A DNA stretch of 64,000 nt from Neobacillus mesonae (GTDB taxonomy: Bacteria; Bacillota; Bacilli; Bacillales; Cytobacillaceae), in NCBI RefSeq assembly GCF_023715155.1, contig NZ_JAMBNQ010000007.1, forward strand, positions 1-64,000, read 5' to 3'. Below are positions 18,071 to 28,083 of the stretch, piece after piece. The position numbers were made by a program, and so were the translations under genes. The notes beneath the pieces are model-generated. The model was not told the origin of the DNA. It made no database searches and saw only the letters and a program-made list of their open reading frames with translations. Positions within the stretch are counted from its first letter, which is position 1. Every line of letters begins with the position of its first letter.

Positions 18071-18469
18071 ATGACAGGAAATATTGAAACGGGAAGTATT
18101 ATAACAGGTAAAGTTACAGGCATTCAGCCCTATGGTGCGTTTGTGGCAATAGATGAAAATACACAAGGACTTGTGCATATTTCAGAAATTACACACGGAT
18201 ATGTAAAAGATATTAACGATCACCTTAAAGTGGGCGACGAAGTAAAGGTGAAAGTTTTATCTGTTGATGAAGAAGCTGGAAAAATTGGCTTATCAATTAA
18301 GGCCACAGAAGAAGCTCCTGCACAACCATCACGTCCAAGAAAGCCGCGCAGACGCCAGGCTGCAGCCATCATTCCAGAAGGTGACGGCCAGCAAGGATTC
18401 AATACCCTAAAAGAAAAACTACAAGATTGGATTGACCAATCCCAGCGTGAAGATTTAATTAAAAAATAA
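18071..18469 (+). CDS. yugI: YugI, S1 RNA-binding domain general stress protein
   Basis: RNA-binding protein of 132 residues with one N-terminal S1 domain (about residues 6-75; GSIITGKVTGIQPYGAFVAI at the start, GLVHISEI in the middle). A basic Pro/Arg-rich linker (PRKPRRRQ, about 92-99) and a helical tail follow. B. subtilis YugI, also called general stress protein 13, binds ribosomes. ATG 18071 follows TTAGGAGTG. A terminator follows at 18479-18520. Confidence 0.9.
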   Translation: MTGNIETGSIITGKVTGIQPYGAFVAIDENTQGLVHISEITHGYVKDINDHLKVGDEVKVKVLSVDEEAGKIGLSIKATEEAPAQPSRPRKPRRRQAAAIIPEGDGQQGFNTLKEKLQDWIDQSQREDLIKK

Positions 18470-18478
18470 ATTATTTTT

Positions 18479-18520
18479 GGAAAAGCCTAGGAGCCTAATG
18501 GTGAACCTGGGCTTTTCTTT
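18479..18520 (+). terminator. terminator after yugI
   Basis: GAAAAGCC(tagg) pairs with (cct)GGGCTTTTC, then a T-rich run. Confidence 0.75.
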
Positions 18521-18604
18521 GTTTAAAATTTGTTAACATTCTTTTTCCACTCTAAGCTACAATAGAATTATGTAAGAGATTACATTAGAAGGTGAGGCGT
18601 AAGT

Positions 18605-19807
18605 GTGGAAAACAATGTTCATTCTCAGCAAATTATTGAGTTAACCGATAAATATGGGGCTCATAACTATCATCCCCTGCCAATTGTGGTTTCACATGCG
18701 GAAGGGGTATGGGTGAAAGATCCGGAAGGCAATAAATATATGGATATGCTGAGTGCTTATTCTGCTGTTAACCAAGGCCATCGTCATCCAAAAATTATTC
18801 AGGCTTTAAAGGATCAAGCAGACAGAGTTACACTTACATCACGTGCCTTTCATAATGATCAGCTCGGACCTTGGTATGAAAAAGTCTGCAAATTAACAAA
18901 CAAAGATATGGCTCTTCCGATGAATACGGGTGCAGAAGCTGTTGAAACGGCTTTTAAGGCAGCGCGCCGCTGGGGGTATGATGTGAAAGGAATCCCTGAA
19001 AATCAAGCGGAAATCATTGGCTGTAACGGAAATTTCCATGGCAGGACAATGACTGCCGTTTCACTCTCCTCTGAAGAAGAATATAAACGCGGCTTTGGAC
19101 CCATGCTTCCAGGAATTAAGCTTGTTCCATATGGCGATTTAGAGGCTCTAAAGCAGGCGATTACACCGAATACAGCAGCTTTTTTAGTGGAACCAATTCA
19201 AGGAGAAGCGGGGATTATCATTCCGCCTGAAGGATATCTCAAGGGAGCATATGAGCTTTGTAAAGAAAATAATGTATTATTTATCGCTGATGAAATCCAA
19301 GCAGGTCTGGCACGTACGGGAAAAATGTTTGCCTGTGAATGGGAAGGAATAGAACCGGATATTTACATTCTCGGAAAGGCACTTGGCGGAGGAGTATTCC
19401 CCATTTCCTGTGTCACCGCGAACCATGATATTTTAGGCGTGTTTAATCCTGGCTCACACGGCTCGACTTTTGGCGGAAATCCAATGGCCTGTGCCTGTTC
19501 CATTGCTGCGCTGGATGTCCTGATTGATGAAAAATTAGCAGAACGGTCTTTAGAACTTGGAGAATACTTTATCAATAAGTTGAAAGAAATCAACAATCCA
19601 ATAATCAAAGAGGTCCGCGGCAAAGGTTTATTTATCGGGATGGAATTAAGTGAAGAGGCGCGTATATATTGTGAGCAATTAAAAGAAGAAGGACTTCTTT
19701 GTAAGGAAACTCATGAAAAGGTCATCCGCTTTGCCCCTCCACTTGTGATCACCAAAGAAGAACTAGACTGGGCCATCGAACGAATCGCCAAAGTGTTGAG
19801 TGCATAA
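18605..19807 (+). CDS. rocD: ornithine aminotransferase
   Basis: PLP-dependent ornithine-oxo-acid transaminase, 400 residues, same length as B. subtilis RocD. It converts ornithine plus 2-oxoglutarate to glutamate semialdehyde and glutamate in arginine breakdown. PLP-binding blocks include [15 protein letters not shown] (about 101-115), [15 protein letters not shown] (about 226-240) and the Schiff-base Lys in ILGKALGGG near 257. It starts at GTG 18605 behind AAGGTGAGG. It stands alone here rather than in a roc operon, with no obvious RocR/AhrC box that I could identify. Confidence 0.92.
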   Translation: MENNVHSQQIIELTDKYGAHNYHPLPIVVSHAEGVWVKDPEGNKYMDMLSAYSAVNQGHRHPKIIQALKDQADRVTLTSRAFHNDQLGPWYEKVCKLTNKDMALPMNTGAEAVETAFKAARRWGYDVKGIPENQAEIIGCNGNFHGRTMTAVSLSSEEEYKRGFGPMLPGIKLVPYGDLEALKQAITPNTAAFLVEPIQGEAGIIIPPEGYLKGAYELCKENNVLFIADEIQAGLARTGKMFACEWEGIEPDIYILGKALGGGVFPISCVTANHDILGVFNPGSHGSTFGGNPMACACSIAALDVLIDEKLAERSLELGEYFINKLKEINNPIIKEVRGKGLFIGMELSEEARIYCEQLKEEGLLCKETHEKVIRFAPPLVITKEELDWAIERIAKVLSA

Positions 19808-19822
19808 AAATCAGCTGAAAAG

Positions 19823-19854
19823 AAAACCGGGTTACTTCCTTCCCGGTTTTCTTT
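19823..19854 (+). terminator. terminator after rocD
   Basis: AAAACCGGG / CCCGGTTTT hairpin; could also serve yuzA on the other strand. Confidence 0.8.
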
Positions 19855-19855
19855 G

Positions 19856-20086
19856 TTAAGTCCGCTTTGCCTCTGTTTCGATTATGTACCCATCTTGCGT
19901 TTTAAAAAATAGTCCTAGATTGATAAATCCTGCGATTCCAATGACACCATAAATAATTTTTGCCAGCTCATCATTCCGGCCGCCAAAAATACCTGAGATA
20001 AGATCGACTTGAAAAAAAATAATTAACCCCCAGTTGATGGCGCCGATAATGGTCAGCAGGAAAGCGATCCGCTGAAACGCGCTCAT
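19856..20086 (-). CDS. yuzA: YuzA, DUF378 small membrane protein
   Basis: Membrane protein of 76 residues, DUF378 family. Two helices are seen: about residues 5-27 (containing the family block LTIIGAINWGL) and about 41-62 (YGVIGIAGFINLG). The start is set at the ATG at 20086, which follows AAGGAGGAAATTTGT; the longer frame adds 21 residues upstream of that site and is rejected. Function unknown. It faces rocD tail to tail and yugJ head to head. Confidence 0.85.
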   Translation of the reverse strand: MSAFQRIAFLLTIIGAINWGLIIFFQVDLISGIFGGRNDELAKIIYGVIGIAGFINLGLFFKTQDGYIIETEAKRT

Positions 20087-20225
20087 ACAAATTTCCTCCT
20101 TTTCAAATTTTATTATTAGGTTTTTACATGCCGTCTGGAATCTATTCAAACTGAAAAGGCAAAACTAGATTTTTGCAATAAAGCACATATTAAATAATAA
20201 TAATATAGAATTAGGAGGGATTTAG

Positions 20226-21389
20226 ATGCAAAACTTTACATTTTATAATCCGACCAAATTAATTTTTGGCAAAGGACAGCTGGAACAATTAAAAGAGGAA
20301 GTACCGCAATATGGGAAAAAGGTGCTTCTAGTATATGGCGGAGGAAGCATTAAACGAACAGGTCTATATGATCGAGTAATGGAAAAGCTTCAGGAAATCG
20401 GTGCAGAGGTTTTTGAACTTTCTGGTGTTGAACCAAATCCAAGGGTTACAACGGCCAGAAAAGGGGTTGAAATCTGCAAACGCGAAGGAATTGAATTTTT
20501 ACTGGCTGTTGGCGGCGGAAGTGTCATTGACTGTACAAAACTGATAGCGGCAGCAGCAAAATATGAGGGGGACCCTTGGGATTTAGTGGTGAAGAAAGCT
20601 TTTGCAAACGAGGCTCTGCCATTTGGGACTGTTTTAACGATTGCCGCAACCGGTTCTGAAATGAACTCCGGTTCTGTAATTACCAATTGGGAAACAAATG
20701 AGAAACATGGCTGGGGCAGCCCATTTACTTTTCCTAAGTTTTCTATCTTAGATCCGGTTCATACCTTCTCCGTTCCTAAAGATCAAACGATCTATGGAAT
20801 CGTTGATATGATGTCACACGTCCTTGAACATTACTTTCATTTGGAGGAGAAAACGGAGTTTCAGGATCGTATGTGTGAATCATTGCTCCTTACCATCATG
20901 GAAACAGCTCCTAAATTGTTAGAAAATCTGGAGGACTATGATAATCGGGCAACCATTCTTTATGCAGGTACCATGGCATTAAACGGAGTCCTAAATATGG
21001 GGTACCGTGGGGACTGGGCCACACATAATCTTGAGCATGCCGTATCTGCTGTGTACGATATTCCACATGGCGGCGGTCTTGCTATTCTCTTCCCGCACTG
21101 GATGGAGCATAATCTTCAGGTTAAGCCCGAACGCTTTAAACAGCTTGCTGTGAGGGTCTTTGGGGTCAACGCAGAAGGGAAAAGTGCGGAACAAGCAGGA
21201 CTTGAAGGAATTCATAAGCTGAGGGAATTCTGGACCAGCATTGGCGCCCCAGAACGCCTGGCGGATTATGATATAGATGACAGTAAGCTCGATCTTATGA
21301 CAGACAGAGCGATGATTAACGGAGAATTTGGCAACTTTACACAATTAAATCGGGAAGATGTAGCAGCCATTTATCGGGCAGCCCTTTAG
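20226..21389 (+). CDS. yugJ: YugJ, iron-containing alcohol dehydrogenase (BdhA-like)
   Basis: Group III (iron-dependent) alcohol dehydrogenase of 387 residues, YugJ/YugK family, related to NADPH-dependent butanol dehydrogenases. The nucleotide-binding motif GGGSVID lies near residues 97-103. Metal ligands are expected in the blocks [10 protein letters not shown] (about 196-205) and [19 protein letters not shown] (about 262-280), which supply Asp/His residues. The natural substrate is unknown; aldehydes are likely. AGGAGGGATTTAG precedes the ATG, and a strong terminator follows. Confidence 0.9.
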   Translation: MQNFTFYNPTKLIFGKGQLEQLKEEVPQYGKKVLLVYGGGSIKRTGLYDRVMEKLQEIGAEVFELSGVEPNPRVTTARKGVEICKREGIEFLLAVGGGSVIDCTKLIAAAAKYEGDPWDLVVKKAFANEALPFGTVLTIAATGSEMNSGSVITNWETNEKHGWGSPFTFPKFSILDPVHTFSVPKDQTIYGIVDMMSHVLEHYFHLEEKTEFQDRMCESLLLTIMETAPKLLENLEDYDNRATILYAGTMALNGVLNMGYRGDWATHNLEHAVSAVYDIPHGGGLAILFPHWMEHNLQVKPERFKQLAVRVFGVNAEGKSAEQAGLEGIHKLREFWTSIGAPERLADYDIDDSKLDLMTDRAMINGEFGNFTQLNREDVAAIYRAAL

Positions 21390-21396
21390 AACAAGT

Positions 21397-21429
21397 GACC
21401 GGCAATCCAAACTGCCGGTCTATTTTTTT
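21397..21429 (+). terminator. terminator after yugJ
   Basis: GACCGGCA / TGCCGGTC hairpin followed by TATTTTTTT. Confidence 0.85.
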
Positions 21430-21708
21430 GAAGTAAGGATACGAATGATGGAATTGGAAACTTTATATAAAGATTGGTCGAAGGAAATTAACCGATATTT
21501 TTTTAGAATAATTTTTTGTTGTGATTTACAGTCATAGCATGCAAAGATTCTATTTGGTAATGAATCATTAAAAAACAGGAATAATGGCCGTTTATCAGCA
21601 AAAAAATAATTTTTGAAAGTGGACACGCTTTCACAATATTGGTTTCTTGATAATCTCCAAAGCATAGGTTAAAGTGATTATTGGATAATACAAGAATGGA
21701 GGATTTAT
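21430..21708. other. yugJ-pgi intergenic region
   Basis: No gene is seen. At 21615-21634 TGAAAG and CTTTCA form an inverted repeat with an 8-nt centre. It is too widely spaced for a standard CcpA cre site but could be an operator for pgi. Confidence 0.4.
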
Positions 21709-23058
21709 ATGGCACATATTCGTTTTGATTACTCGAAGGCCCTAACCTTCTTCAAAGAACATGAACTGAACTATTTACAGGACGCTGTGAAAGTTGCCCA
21801 CCATTCCTTACATGAAAAAACAGGTGCAGGCAGTGATTTTTTAGGATGGATTAACCTTCCGACTGATTATGACAAGGAAGAATTCTCCCGAATCCAAAAA
21901 GCAGCGGAAAAAATTAAGAGTGATTCCGATGTTCTTCTGGTAATTGGAATCGGCGGTTCCTATCTTGGGGCAAGAGCTGCAGTGGAAATGCTTCATCACA
22001 GCTTTTACAATGCGCTGCCAAAAGAAAAAAGAAACACACCGCAGATTATTTTTACGGGTAATAACATAAGTTCTACATATATGCGGGATGTGATGGATCT
22101 TCTTGAAGGTAAAGACTTCTCCATTAATGTCATTTCAAAATCCGGCACCACTACTGAACCAGCTATTGCCTTCCGAATTTTCCGCAAGTTGTTGGAGAAA
22201 AAATATGGAGCAGAAGAAGCTCGCAAACGAATTTATGCAACAACAGATAAAGCGAAAGGCGCTTTAAAAACATTAGCCACCGAACAAGGCTATGAAAGCT
22301 TCGTCATTCCGGATGATGTCGGCGGCCGTTATTCTGTATTAACAGCAGTTGGTTTGCTTCCGATTGCTGCCAGCGGTGCTGATATTGTTAAAATGATGGA
22401 AGGTGCAGCTGCGGCGCAAAAGGAATACAGCCAATCAGAACTGCAGGAAAACCAAGCATATCAATATGCTGTAGTTAGAAACGCTCTATACAACAAAGGC
22501 AAAACCATTGAAATGCTGATTAACTATGAGCCAGGACTGCAGTATTTTGCGGAATGGTGGAAACAGCTATTTGGTGAGAGTGAAGGAAAAGACCAAAAAG
22601 GCATTTATCCTTCTTCAGCAAATTTCTCAACAGATTTACATTCACTTGGTCAATATGTCCAAGAAGGACGCAGAGATTTGTTCGAAACGGTGATCAAGGT
22701 AGAAAATCCGCGCCGTGAGTTATCCATTGAAGCCGAAGATAATGATTTAGACGGGCTGAATTATTTGGCAGGCAAAACAATCGATTTTGTCAATAATAAG
22801 GCATTTGAAGGGACCATGCTTGCCCATACAGATGGCGGCGTGCCGAATTTAATCGTCACCGTTCCTGAGATGGACGAATATACCTTTGGCTACCTCGTTT
22901 ATTTCTTTGAAAAAGCTTGTGCCATGAGCGGCTACTTGCTTGGTGTTAATCCATTTGACCAGCCTGGTGTGGAAGCCTACAAAGTGAACATGTTTGCACT
23001 GCTGGGTAAACCTGGATACGAAGAGAAAAAGGAAGAATTAGAAAAACGGTTAAAATAA
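21709..23058 (+). CDS. pgi: glucose-6-phosphate isomerase
   Basis: Glycolytic glucose-6-phosphate/fructose-6-phosphate isomerase, 449 residues, the short bacterial form. The first SIS domain has [13 protein letters not shown] (about residues 80-92); the second half has the family signature region with the catalytic Glu and His ([13 protein letters not shown] near 283-295, then [11 protein letters not shown] near 309-319). The conserved catalytic Lys is in [10 protein letters not shown] near the C-terminus. ATG follows TGGAGGATTTAT. It corresponds to yugL/pgi of B. subtilis in position as well as sequence. Confidence 0.95.
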   Translation: MAHIRFDYSKALTFFKEHELNYLQDAVKVAHHSLHEKTGAGSDFLGWINLPTDYDKEEFSRIQKAAEKIKSDSDVLLVIGIGGSYLGARAAVEMLHHSFYNALPKEKRNTPQIIFTGNNISSTYMRDVMDLLEGKDFSINVISKSGTTTEPAIAFRIFRKLLEKKYGAEEARKRIYATTDKAKGALKTLATEQGYESFVIPDDVGGRYSVLTAVGLLPIAASGADIVKMMEGAAAAQKEYSQSELQENQAYQYAVVRNALYNKGKTIEMLINYEPGLQYFAEWWKQLFGESEGKDQKGIYPSSANFSTDLHSLGQYVQEGRRDLFETVIKVENPRRELSIEAEDNDLDGLNYLAGKTIDFVNNKAFEGTMLAHTDGGVPNLIVTVPEMDEYTFGYLVYFFEKACAMSGYLLGVNPFDQPGVEAYKVNMFALLGKPGYEEKKEELEKRLK

Positions 23059-23134
23059 GAACAGCGGAAAAAACCGTTTGATTGCGGGGCATTTCTGGCT
23101 GGACAATTATTGATCATAAAGGAGTTATTTAATC

Positions 23135-23401
23135 ATGGCAGAAAAACAATTTACAGTAATCGATGAAACAGGAATTCACGCAAGACCAGCAACTTTATTA
23201 GTACAGGCAGCAGGTAAATTTAATTCAGATATTAATCTTGAATATAAAGGTAAATCTGTTAACTTAAAATCCATTATGGGTGTTATGTCATTAGGTATTC
23301 CAGTTGGTGCCGAAATTAAAATTACTGCAGAAGGCAATGATGCAGAAGCGGCTCTTAATGCACTTGCAGAAACCATGGCAAAAGAAGGCCTGGCAAAGTA
23401 A
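23135..23401 (+). CDS. ptsH: HPr phosphocarrier protein
   Basis: Phosphocarrier of the sugar phosphotransferase system, 88 residues. His15 (TGIHARPAT), the site phosphorylated by Enzyme I, and Ser46 ([11 protein letters not shown]), the site used by HPr kinase, are both present. So this is HPr and not Crh, which lacks His15. It follows pgi by 76 nt and is closed by two terminators. In many Bacillaceae ptsH sits with ptsI and ptsG; ptsI is not in this window. Confidence 0.93.
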   Translation: MAEKQFTVIDETGIHARPATLLVQAAGKFNSDINLEYKGKSVNLKSIMGVMSLGIPVGAEIKITAEGNDAEAALNALAETMAKEGLAK

Positions 23402-23432
23402 AAGACAGCGCATATGCGTGACTTGAAATATG

Positions 23433-23502
23433 GGAAGCCATTTATCATGGCTTTTCAATTTTAATTTGAGGGGTGGATTTGAAAGAAATCCTCCCCTTTT
23501 TT
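23433..23502 (+). terminator. two tandem terminators after ptsH
   Basis: First hairpin AAGCCAT / ATGGCTT (23435-23453) plus TTTT; second GAGGGGTGGATTT / AAATCCTCCCC (23468-23496) plus TTTTTT. The rest of the gap to 23706 shows nothing recognisable. Confidence 0.75.
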
Positions 23503-23706
23503 AATGTCATCGGCAAATCCCGCTTTTGCTGAAACCTCTGTACAATTTTTCATTTCAAATATTCCTCAACCTTCATCAGGCAGCTCCCTCTCATGTTTTC
23601 AAGAAATTGGATTCCCTCCAACCTATGATTCCAGAATAATTTAATCCCATTAAGCAAAGTTTAAAGGGAAAATGGATTAAAAGGGTATTAGAGGTGTGAA
23701 AAAGTA

Positions 23707-25380
23707 ATGATGGAAACAAGAAATGAGCGAAGATATATCATTTTTGCTTTGATTGTTGTAGCAATTTACCTTGCGCCGCTATTTATCTTACAAGAAAATG
23801 CTCATATTCGGGTCCATGATAATTTGGACTCAAATCTTGCGTGGTATAAAGTACTGGCAAAAAGCGGAGAGCTGTTTGGGGGAGTCAATGGAGTCATTCC
23901 TCAAATTATGAATGGATTATTATCAAGGAATGCATTTGGAACAGAATACAGTGTAATTGTCTGGCTGTATGCTGTTTTTCCAACGATGACCGCTTATGGA
24001 TTAAGCCAGGCCTTGACGCGGATTACAGCCTTTTTTGGGATGTATTTATTATTAAAACAACATCTCCTGCCAGGGGAAAGATGGATGCCGTTAAATATTT
24101 TTGCCTCCCTTGCTTTTGCGCTGACCCCATTTTGGCCTTCCGGTATGCTGAGCACATTAGGGATGCCGCTAGCTTTATGGGCATTTCTTAATATTCGTAA
24201 TGGAGAGGGATCGCTTAAGGATTATCTTACACTTACGTTATTACCGCTTTACTCCAGTATTGTTTTAGGATTTTTCTTTTTCTTGAGTGCAATGGGCGTA
24301 TTTTGGCTGGTCGATGTTGTAAGGGGAAAGGGATGGAATCTTCGCTTTTTATCATCGATTGTTTATATGTCACTGATTTATATGCTTGTAGAGTATCGGC
24401 TGATCTATTCCTTTTTATTTAAGGGCGAACCGAACAGCAGGGATGAATACTTTCATGCCCATTTACCTTTCTGGAGAGCAGTGCGCTTGACTCTTAAAAA
24501 CTATGTATTGGGACATACCCATGTTATGACTGTACATACTTTATTTATCCTGCCCGCAACCTTGATCGCCATTTATTTCGTTTATTCGAAAAAGCTGTGG
24601 AGGCAGGAAAAAATATTTGTCTCTTTATTTGCCTTAAACTTTTTCTTGTCCCTTTGGTATGCCTTTTGGTTTTATGAGGGCTGGCTCCCGTTAACAAAGA
24701 AATTCCACTTTATGGACACCTTTAATTTTGCCCGCTACCATTTTTTACGGCCGCTTGTAATCTATGCAAGCTTTGCCCTTGCATTAAAGATTATTTCCCT
24801 CCAAGGAATCAGCTGGGCAAAAACGGCAAAATGGCTGGCTGTGATGCAAATTTTATTGCTGGGATTATTTAATGATGAAATCATTTACCATAAAAAGCCA
24901 GCCGTAGGGGAATTTTATGCGGAAGAATTATTTCAGGAAATCAGGGACCATATTGCCCTGCCGCAGGACAAATATCGGGTAGCGAGCATTGGCATCCACC
25001 CTGCAATTGCACAGTATAACGGTTTTTATACACTGGATTCTTACAATAATTTTTATCCGCTAAGATATAAACATGAGTTCAGAAAAATAATCGAAAATGA
25101 ATTAGCAAAAAATAAAACCATTCGCAAGTACTTCGATAAATGGGGCGGACGCTGTTATATTTTCACGGCACAGCTTGGAAAACGGTACATGATCAAGAAA
25201 GATTCGAAGCGCCGATTAAAAGATTTACAGTTAAACACAGATGTTCTAAAGCAATTGGGCGGAAATTATATCTTTTCGGCATTGCCGATTGAGAATGCAG
25301 AAGAAAATCAGTTAGCACTTGATAGAGTATTTGTTTCGAAACAATCTGCATGGAAAATTTACTTATATAAGATTTTGTAG
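23707..25380 (+). CDS. ykoS: YkoS-like polytopic membrane protein (DUF6044)
   Basis: Integral membrane protein of 557 residues with about 11-12 hydrophobic segments spread from residue 11 to 395 and a large C-terminal extracytoplasmic part (about 400-557). It resembles B. subtilis YkoS (DUF6044), a GT-C-like fold related to YfhO. The first loop has the motif VHDNLDSNLAWYK, with Asp residues expected to be functional as in GT-C enzymes. Adjacent ykoT and gtrA genes suggest it transfers a sugar from undecaprenyl phosphate to a cell-surface polymer. The acceptor is unknown. Confidence 0.75.
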   Translation: MMETRNERRYIIFALIVVAIYLAPLFILQENAHIRVHDNLDSNLAWYKVLAKSGELFGGVNGVIPQIMNGLLSRNAFGTEYSVIVWLYAVFPTMTAYGLSQALTRITAFFGMYLLLKQHLLPGERWMPLNIFASLAFALTPFWPSGMLSTLGMPLALWAFLNIRNGEGSLKDYLTLTLLPLYSSIVLGFFFFLSAMGVFWLVDVVRGKGWNLRFLSSIVYMSLIYMLVEYRLIYSFLFKGEPNSRDEYFHAHLPFWRAVRLTLKNYVLGHTHVMTVHTLFILPATLIAIYFVYSKKLWRQEKIFVSLFALNFFLSLWYAFWFYEGWLPLTKKFHFMDTFNFARYHFLRPLVIYASFALALKIISLQGISWAKTAKWLAVMQILLLGLFNDEIIYHKKPAVGEFYAEELFQEIRDHIALPQDKYRVASIGIHPAIAQYNGFYTLDSYNNFYPLRYKHEFRKIIENELAKNKTIRKYFDKWGGRCYIFTAQLGKRYMIKKDSKRRLKDLQLNTDVLKQLGGNYIFSALPIENAEENQLALDRVFVSKQSAWKIYLYKIL

Positions 25381-25398
25381 ACATCGGGGGTATACAGC

Positions 25399-26439
25399 AT
25401 GAGGGAAGCAGTCCTAACTATTGTTGTGCCATGTTATAACGAAGAAGAAGTTTTGCCAGAGACGATTACGAGACTAGACCAGTTATTGGACGAGCTGATA
25501 GAAGAAGCACTCATATCTGACAACAGTAAAATCCTATTTGTCGATGACGGGAGTAAGGATCGGACATGGGAAATTATTTATAAAGAAGGATTGAAAAATA
25601 GATATGTGAAAGGCCTTAAATTAGCGCGCAATGTCGGGCACCAAAATGCACTGCTTGCAGGGCTTGAAACAGCAAAAGAGCACTCAGACTGTGTCGTTTC
25701 GATTGATGCTGATCTACAGGATGATATTCGAGTCATCCGCGAATTTATCATGAAATTCCATCAAGGCTGCGAAATTGTTTACGGCGTTCGTAAAGGCCGG
25801 GAAACAGATACCTTTTTTAAAAGAACCACAGCGCAGGGGTTTTATAAAATCATGAAGGGTCTGGGAGTTGATCTTGTCTATAATCATGCAGATTTCCGGC
25901 TGATGAGCAAGCGGGCTTTAAAGGAACTGGAACGGTTTAAAGAGGTGAATCTATTTCTCAGAGGGATTGTCCCCCTCCTCGGATTCCGGACGGATATTGT
26001 CTATTATGACCGCTTAGAACGGAAGGCCGGTGAAACAAAATACCCGTTGAAAAAAATGCTTGCCTTCGCCTTCGATGGCATTACCTCTTTTTCAGTATCG
26101 CCGATTCGTTTTGTTCTGGTCATTGGATTTATCTCATTCTTAATGAGCCTTGCCTTTGGCACCTACTTTTTAACATTGAAGTTTCTTGGGGCCACACAAA
26201 CAGGATGGACGTCTCTGATCACCTCCATCTGGCTGATTGGTGGCCTGCAGTTAATAGCTATCGGCTTGATTGGAGAATATGTCGGCAAAATCTACAAAGA
26301 AACAAAGCAGCGGCCTAAGTTTATTATTGATATTGATACGTTAAATCTGCCAATCCCCAAGCACCAGCTGTTAAAGAATACCGGAGAGGATGAGTTGGTC
26401 AGCCTTGATTATCGCAAAGTATCTGAAACCGGCAAATAG
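25399..26439 (+). CDS. ykoT: GtrB/YkoT-type undecaprenyl-phosphate glycosyltransferase
   Basis: Membrane-anchored GT2 family glycosyltransferase, 346 residues. The cytosolic domain shows VVPCYNEEEVLPETI (about 9-23), FVDDGSKDRTW (about 49-59) and IDADLQDD (about 98-105, the nucleotide-sugar DxD). Two C-terminal membrane helices lie near 235-258 and 272-295. Such proteins load a sugar onto undecaprenyl phosphate on the inner face. It begins 18 nt after ykoS and overlaps the gtrA-like gene by 50 nt, so the three are one operon. The sugar cannot be told from sequence. Confidence 0.85.
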   Translation: MREAVLTIVVPCYNEEEVLPETITRLDQLLDELIEEALISDNSKILFVDDGSKDRTWEIIYKEGLKNRYVKGLKLARNVGHQNALLAGLETAKEHSDCVVSIDADLQDDIRVIREFIMKFHQGCEIVYGVRKGRETDTFFKRTTAQGFYKIMKGLGVDLVYNHADFRLMSKRALKELERFKEVNLFLRGIVPLLGFRTDIVYYDRLERKAGETKYPLKKMLAFAFDGITSFSVSPIRFVLVIGFISFLMSLAFGTYFLTLKFLGATQTGWTSLITSIWLIGGLQLIAIGLIGEYVGKIYKETKQRPKFIIDIDTLNLPIPKHQLLKNTGEDELVSLDYRKVSETGK

Positions 26440-26839
26440 AGACTTCATCCGTTTTCTTTTAGTTGGAGTTGTGAATACATTCGTTGGACTCGTGATGATG
26501 TTTGTTCTGTTAAATGTACTCGGAGTTTCGTATTGGGGTTCAACCTTTATCGGAAATACGACCGGTGCCTGTGTCAGCTTTTTCTTAAACAGAAGCTTCA
26601 CTTTTAAGAGTGGTGTTTCCTGTCAAAAGGGATTGCCGCGCTTTTTTGTCATCATCTTGGTTTGCTATTTTAGTTCTTATTTTATCAGCGAAAAAATGAT
26701 TGGGATGTTTGGTTACGTGCTGGCTTTAGATCAAGGTTTAGCACAAAACAGTTCGGTGCTCCTGGGAAGCGGGTTCTATACGCTGAGCAATTATGTGGGC
26801 CAGAAGTATGTGGTTTTTCGGAAAATGACCGCTGCCTAG
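26390..26839 (+). CDS. GtrA-like flippase family protein
   Basis: GtrA family membrane protein, 149 residues with four hydrophobic segments (about residues 20-42, 47-66, 80-100, 118-140) and the conserved FLLVGVVNTFVGLVM and FFLNRSFTFKS blocks. In GtrA/GtrB systems it is thought to flip the undecaprenyl-linked sugar outward. The frame overlaps the end of ykoT by 50 nt, and the exact start is uncertain because ATG 26390 has its GGAGAGG site very close. No terminator is seen; repeat array C begins about 95 nt downstream. Confidence 0.8.
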   Translation: MSWSALIIAKYLKPANRDFIRFLLVGVVNTFVGLVMMFVLLNVLGVSYWGSTFIGNTTGACVSFFLNRSFTFKSGVSCQKGLPRFFVIILVCYFSSYFISEKMIGMFGYVLALDQGLAQNSSVLLGSGFYTLSNYVGQKYVVFRKMTAA

Positions 26840-26935
26840 ACTGTTTGTTGGTTTTATCGGATTTAGTTCAAATGAGCTAAATACGATTTTTTTAGATTTT
26901 GAAATGGGGGTATAAGAACTGCTCTTATAAGGATG

Positions 26936-27300
26936 ATGAAGGACAGAATGAGGATGGAAGTGGTGAAACCTGTCTTTCATAAGGCGAATGAAGGACAGAA
27001 TGAGGATGGAAGTGGTGGAACCTGTCTTTCATAAGGAGGATGAAGGACAGAATGAGGATGGAAGTGGTGGAACCAGTCTTTCATAAGGCAGATGAAGGAC
27101 AGAATGAGGATGGAAGTGGTGGAACCAGTCTTTCATAAGGTAAATGAAGGACAAAATTGGGATGGAAGTGGTGAAACCAGTCTTTCATAAGGCAGATGAA
27201 GGACAGAATGAGGATGGAAGTGGTGGAACCAGTCTTTCATAAGGCAGATGAAGGACAGAATGAGGATGGAAGTGGTGGAACCAGTCTTTCATAAGGCGAA
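26936..27300. repeat. array C: 52-nt hairpin units after gtrA-like gene
   Basis: atgaaggac recurs at 26936, 26988, 27040, 27092, 27144, 27196 and 27248, with a mutated copy at 27300, always 52 nt apart. Each unit ends gtctttcat, pairing with its start. The arms match array A but the interior (aatgaggatggaagtggtgg) is different, so arms and period are shared while the filler is not. No gene lies between 26840 and 27428. Confidence 0.85.
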
Positions 27301-27428
27301 AAAGGACAGCTGTATTAAGATTGCCCAATCTGTCTTTAAGGCAAACTCAATTCTTTTTGTCGTACAACCCCCTGCACCTGAATATGATTGTGTAGACAGG
27401 CTTTTTTGAACAGTAGGGGGAGAATGAA

Positions 27429-28055
27429 ATGAACGTCTTTTTGAGCTATATTTTGTTAGGACTATCGCTGGCTGCACCGATTGGTCCTGTGAATGCAGCC
27501 CAGATTGACCGCGGCATTCGAAGCGGATTTATGCATTCGTGGCTGGTCGGCGTGGGAGCAGTCTTGGCGGATGGCATTTATATGCTGGTTGTTTACATAG
27601 GAGTTGTAAGGTTTCTAGAAATAGAATTTATGCAGACATTTCTTTGGTTGTTTGGCTTTTTTGTTCTTATTTATACTGGGATAGAAACGATGATGAATGC
27701 AGGAAAAGTTCATTTGGAATATGCGAGGTCTAGTGAGCCTTTAATAAAATCGTTTTTTACCGGCTTTTTTATGTCTATTTCTAACCCATTAACAATCTTG
27801 TTTTGGCTTGGAATCTATGGCTCTGTCCTTGCTAAAACCGCTGCCACCTATGAGACAGCTCAATTAGTGCTGTACAGCTGCGCCATTTTTATTGGGCTGA
27901 TTCTATGGGATATCACGATGGCAAGTGTGTCCAGCAGCTTCCGTAAATATTTAACATCCCATTTATTAGTGACCATCTCCATGCTTTCCGGTGTTTCCAT
28001 GATTGGCTTCGGCATTTATTTTGGCTTTCAAGCATTTCAAAATTTATTTGGGTAA
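27429..28055 (+). CDS. LysE/RhtB-family amino acid exporter
   Basis: Membrane transporter of 208 residues, LysE/RhtB superfamily, with six hydrophobic segments. The N-terminal signature GLSLAAPIGPVNAAQIDRGIRSG (split here as GLSLAAPIGPVN and AQIDRGIRSG) and the SISNPLTILFW block near residues 114-124 are characteristic. Export of an amino acid or related metabolite is likely; the substrate is unknown. TAGGGGGAGA precedes the start. A bidirectional terminator separates it from the convergent permease gene. Confidence 0.85.
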   Translation: MNVFLSYILLGLSLAAPIGPVNAAQIDRGIRSGFMHSWLVGVGAVLADGIYMLVVYIGVVRFLEIEFMQTFLWLFGFFVLIYTGIETMMNAGKVHLEYARSSEPLIKSFFTGFFMSISNPLTILFWLGIYGSVLAKTAATYETAQLVLYSCAIFIGLILWDITMASVSSSFRKYLTSHLLVTISMLSGVSMIGFGIYFGFQAFQNLFG

Positions 28056-28083
28056 AAAACAGCCAGCACACTGGCTGTTTTTG
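28054..28083. terminator. bidirectional terminator between LysE and permease genes
   Basis: AAAAAACAGCCAG-caca-CTGGCTGTTTTT perfect hairpin between convergent genes. Confidence 0.9.

Noticed and set aside
21615..21634. CcpA cre site before pgi
   Set aside because: Half-sites TGAAAG and CTTTCA are separated by 8 nt, giving 20 nt in place of 14; this does not fit cre.
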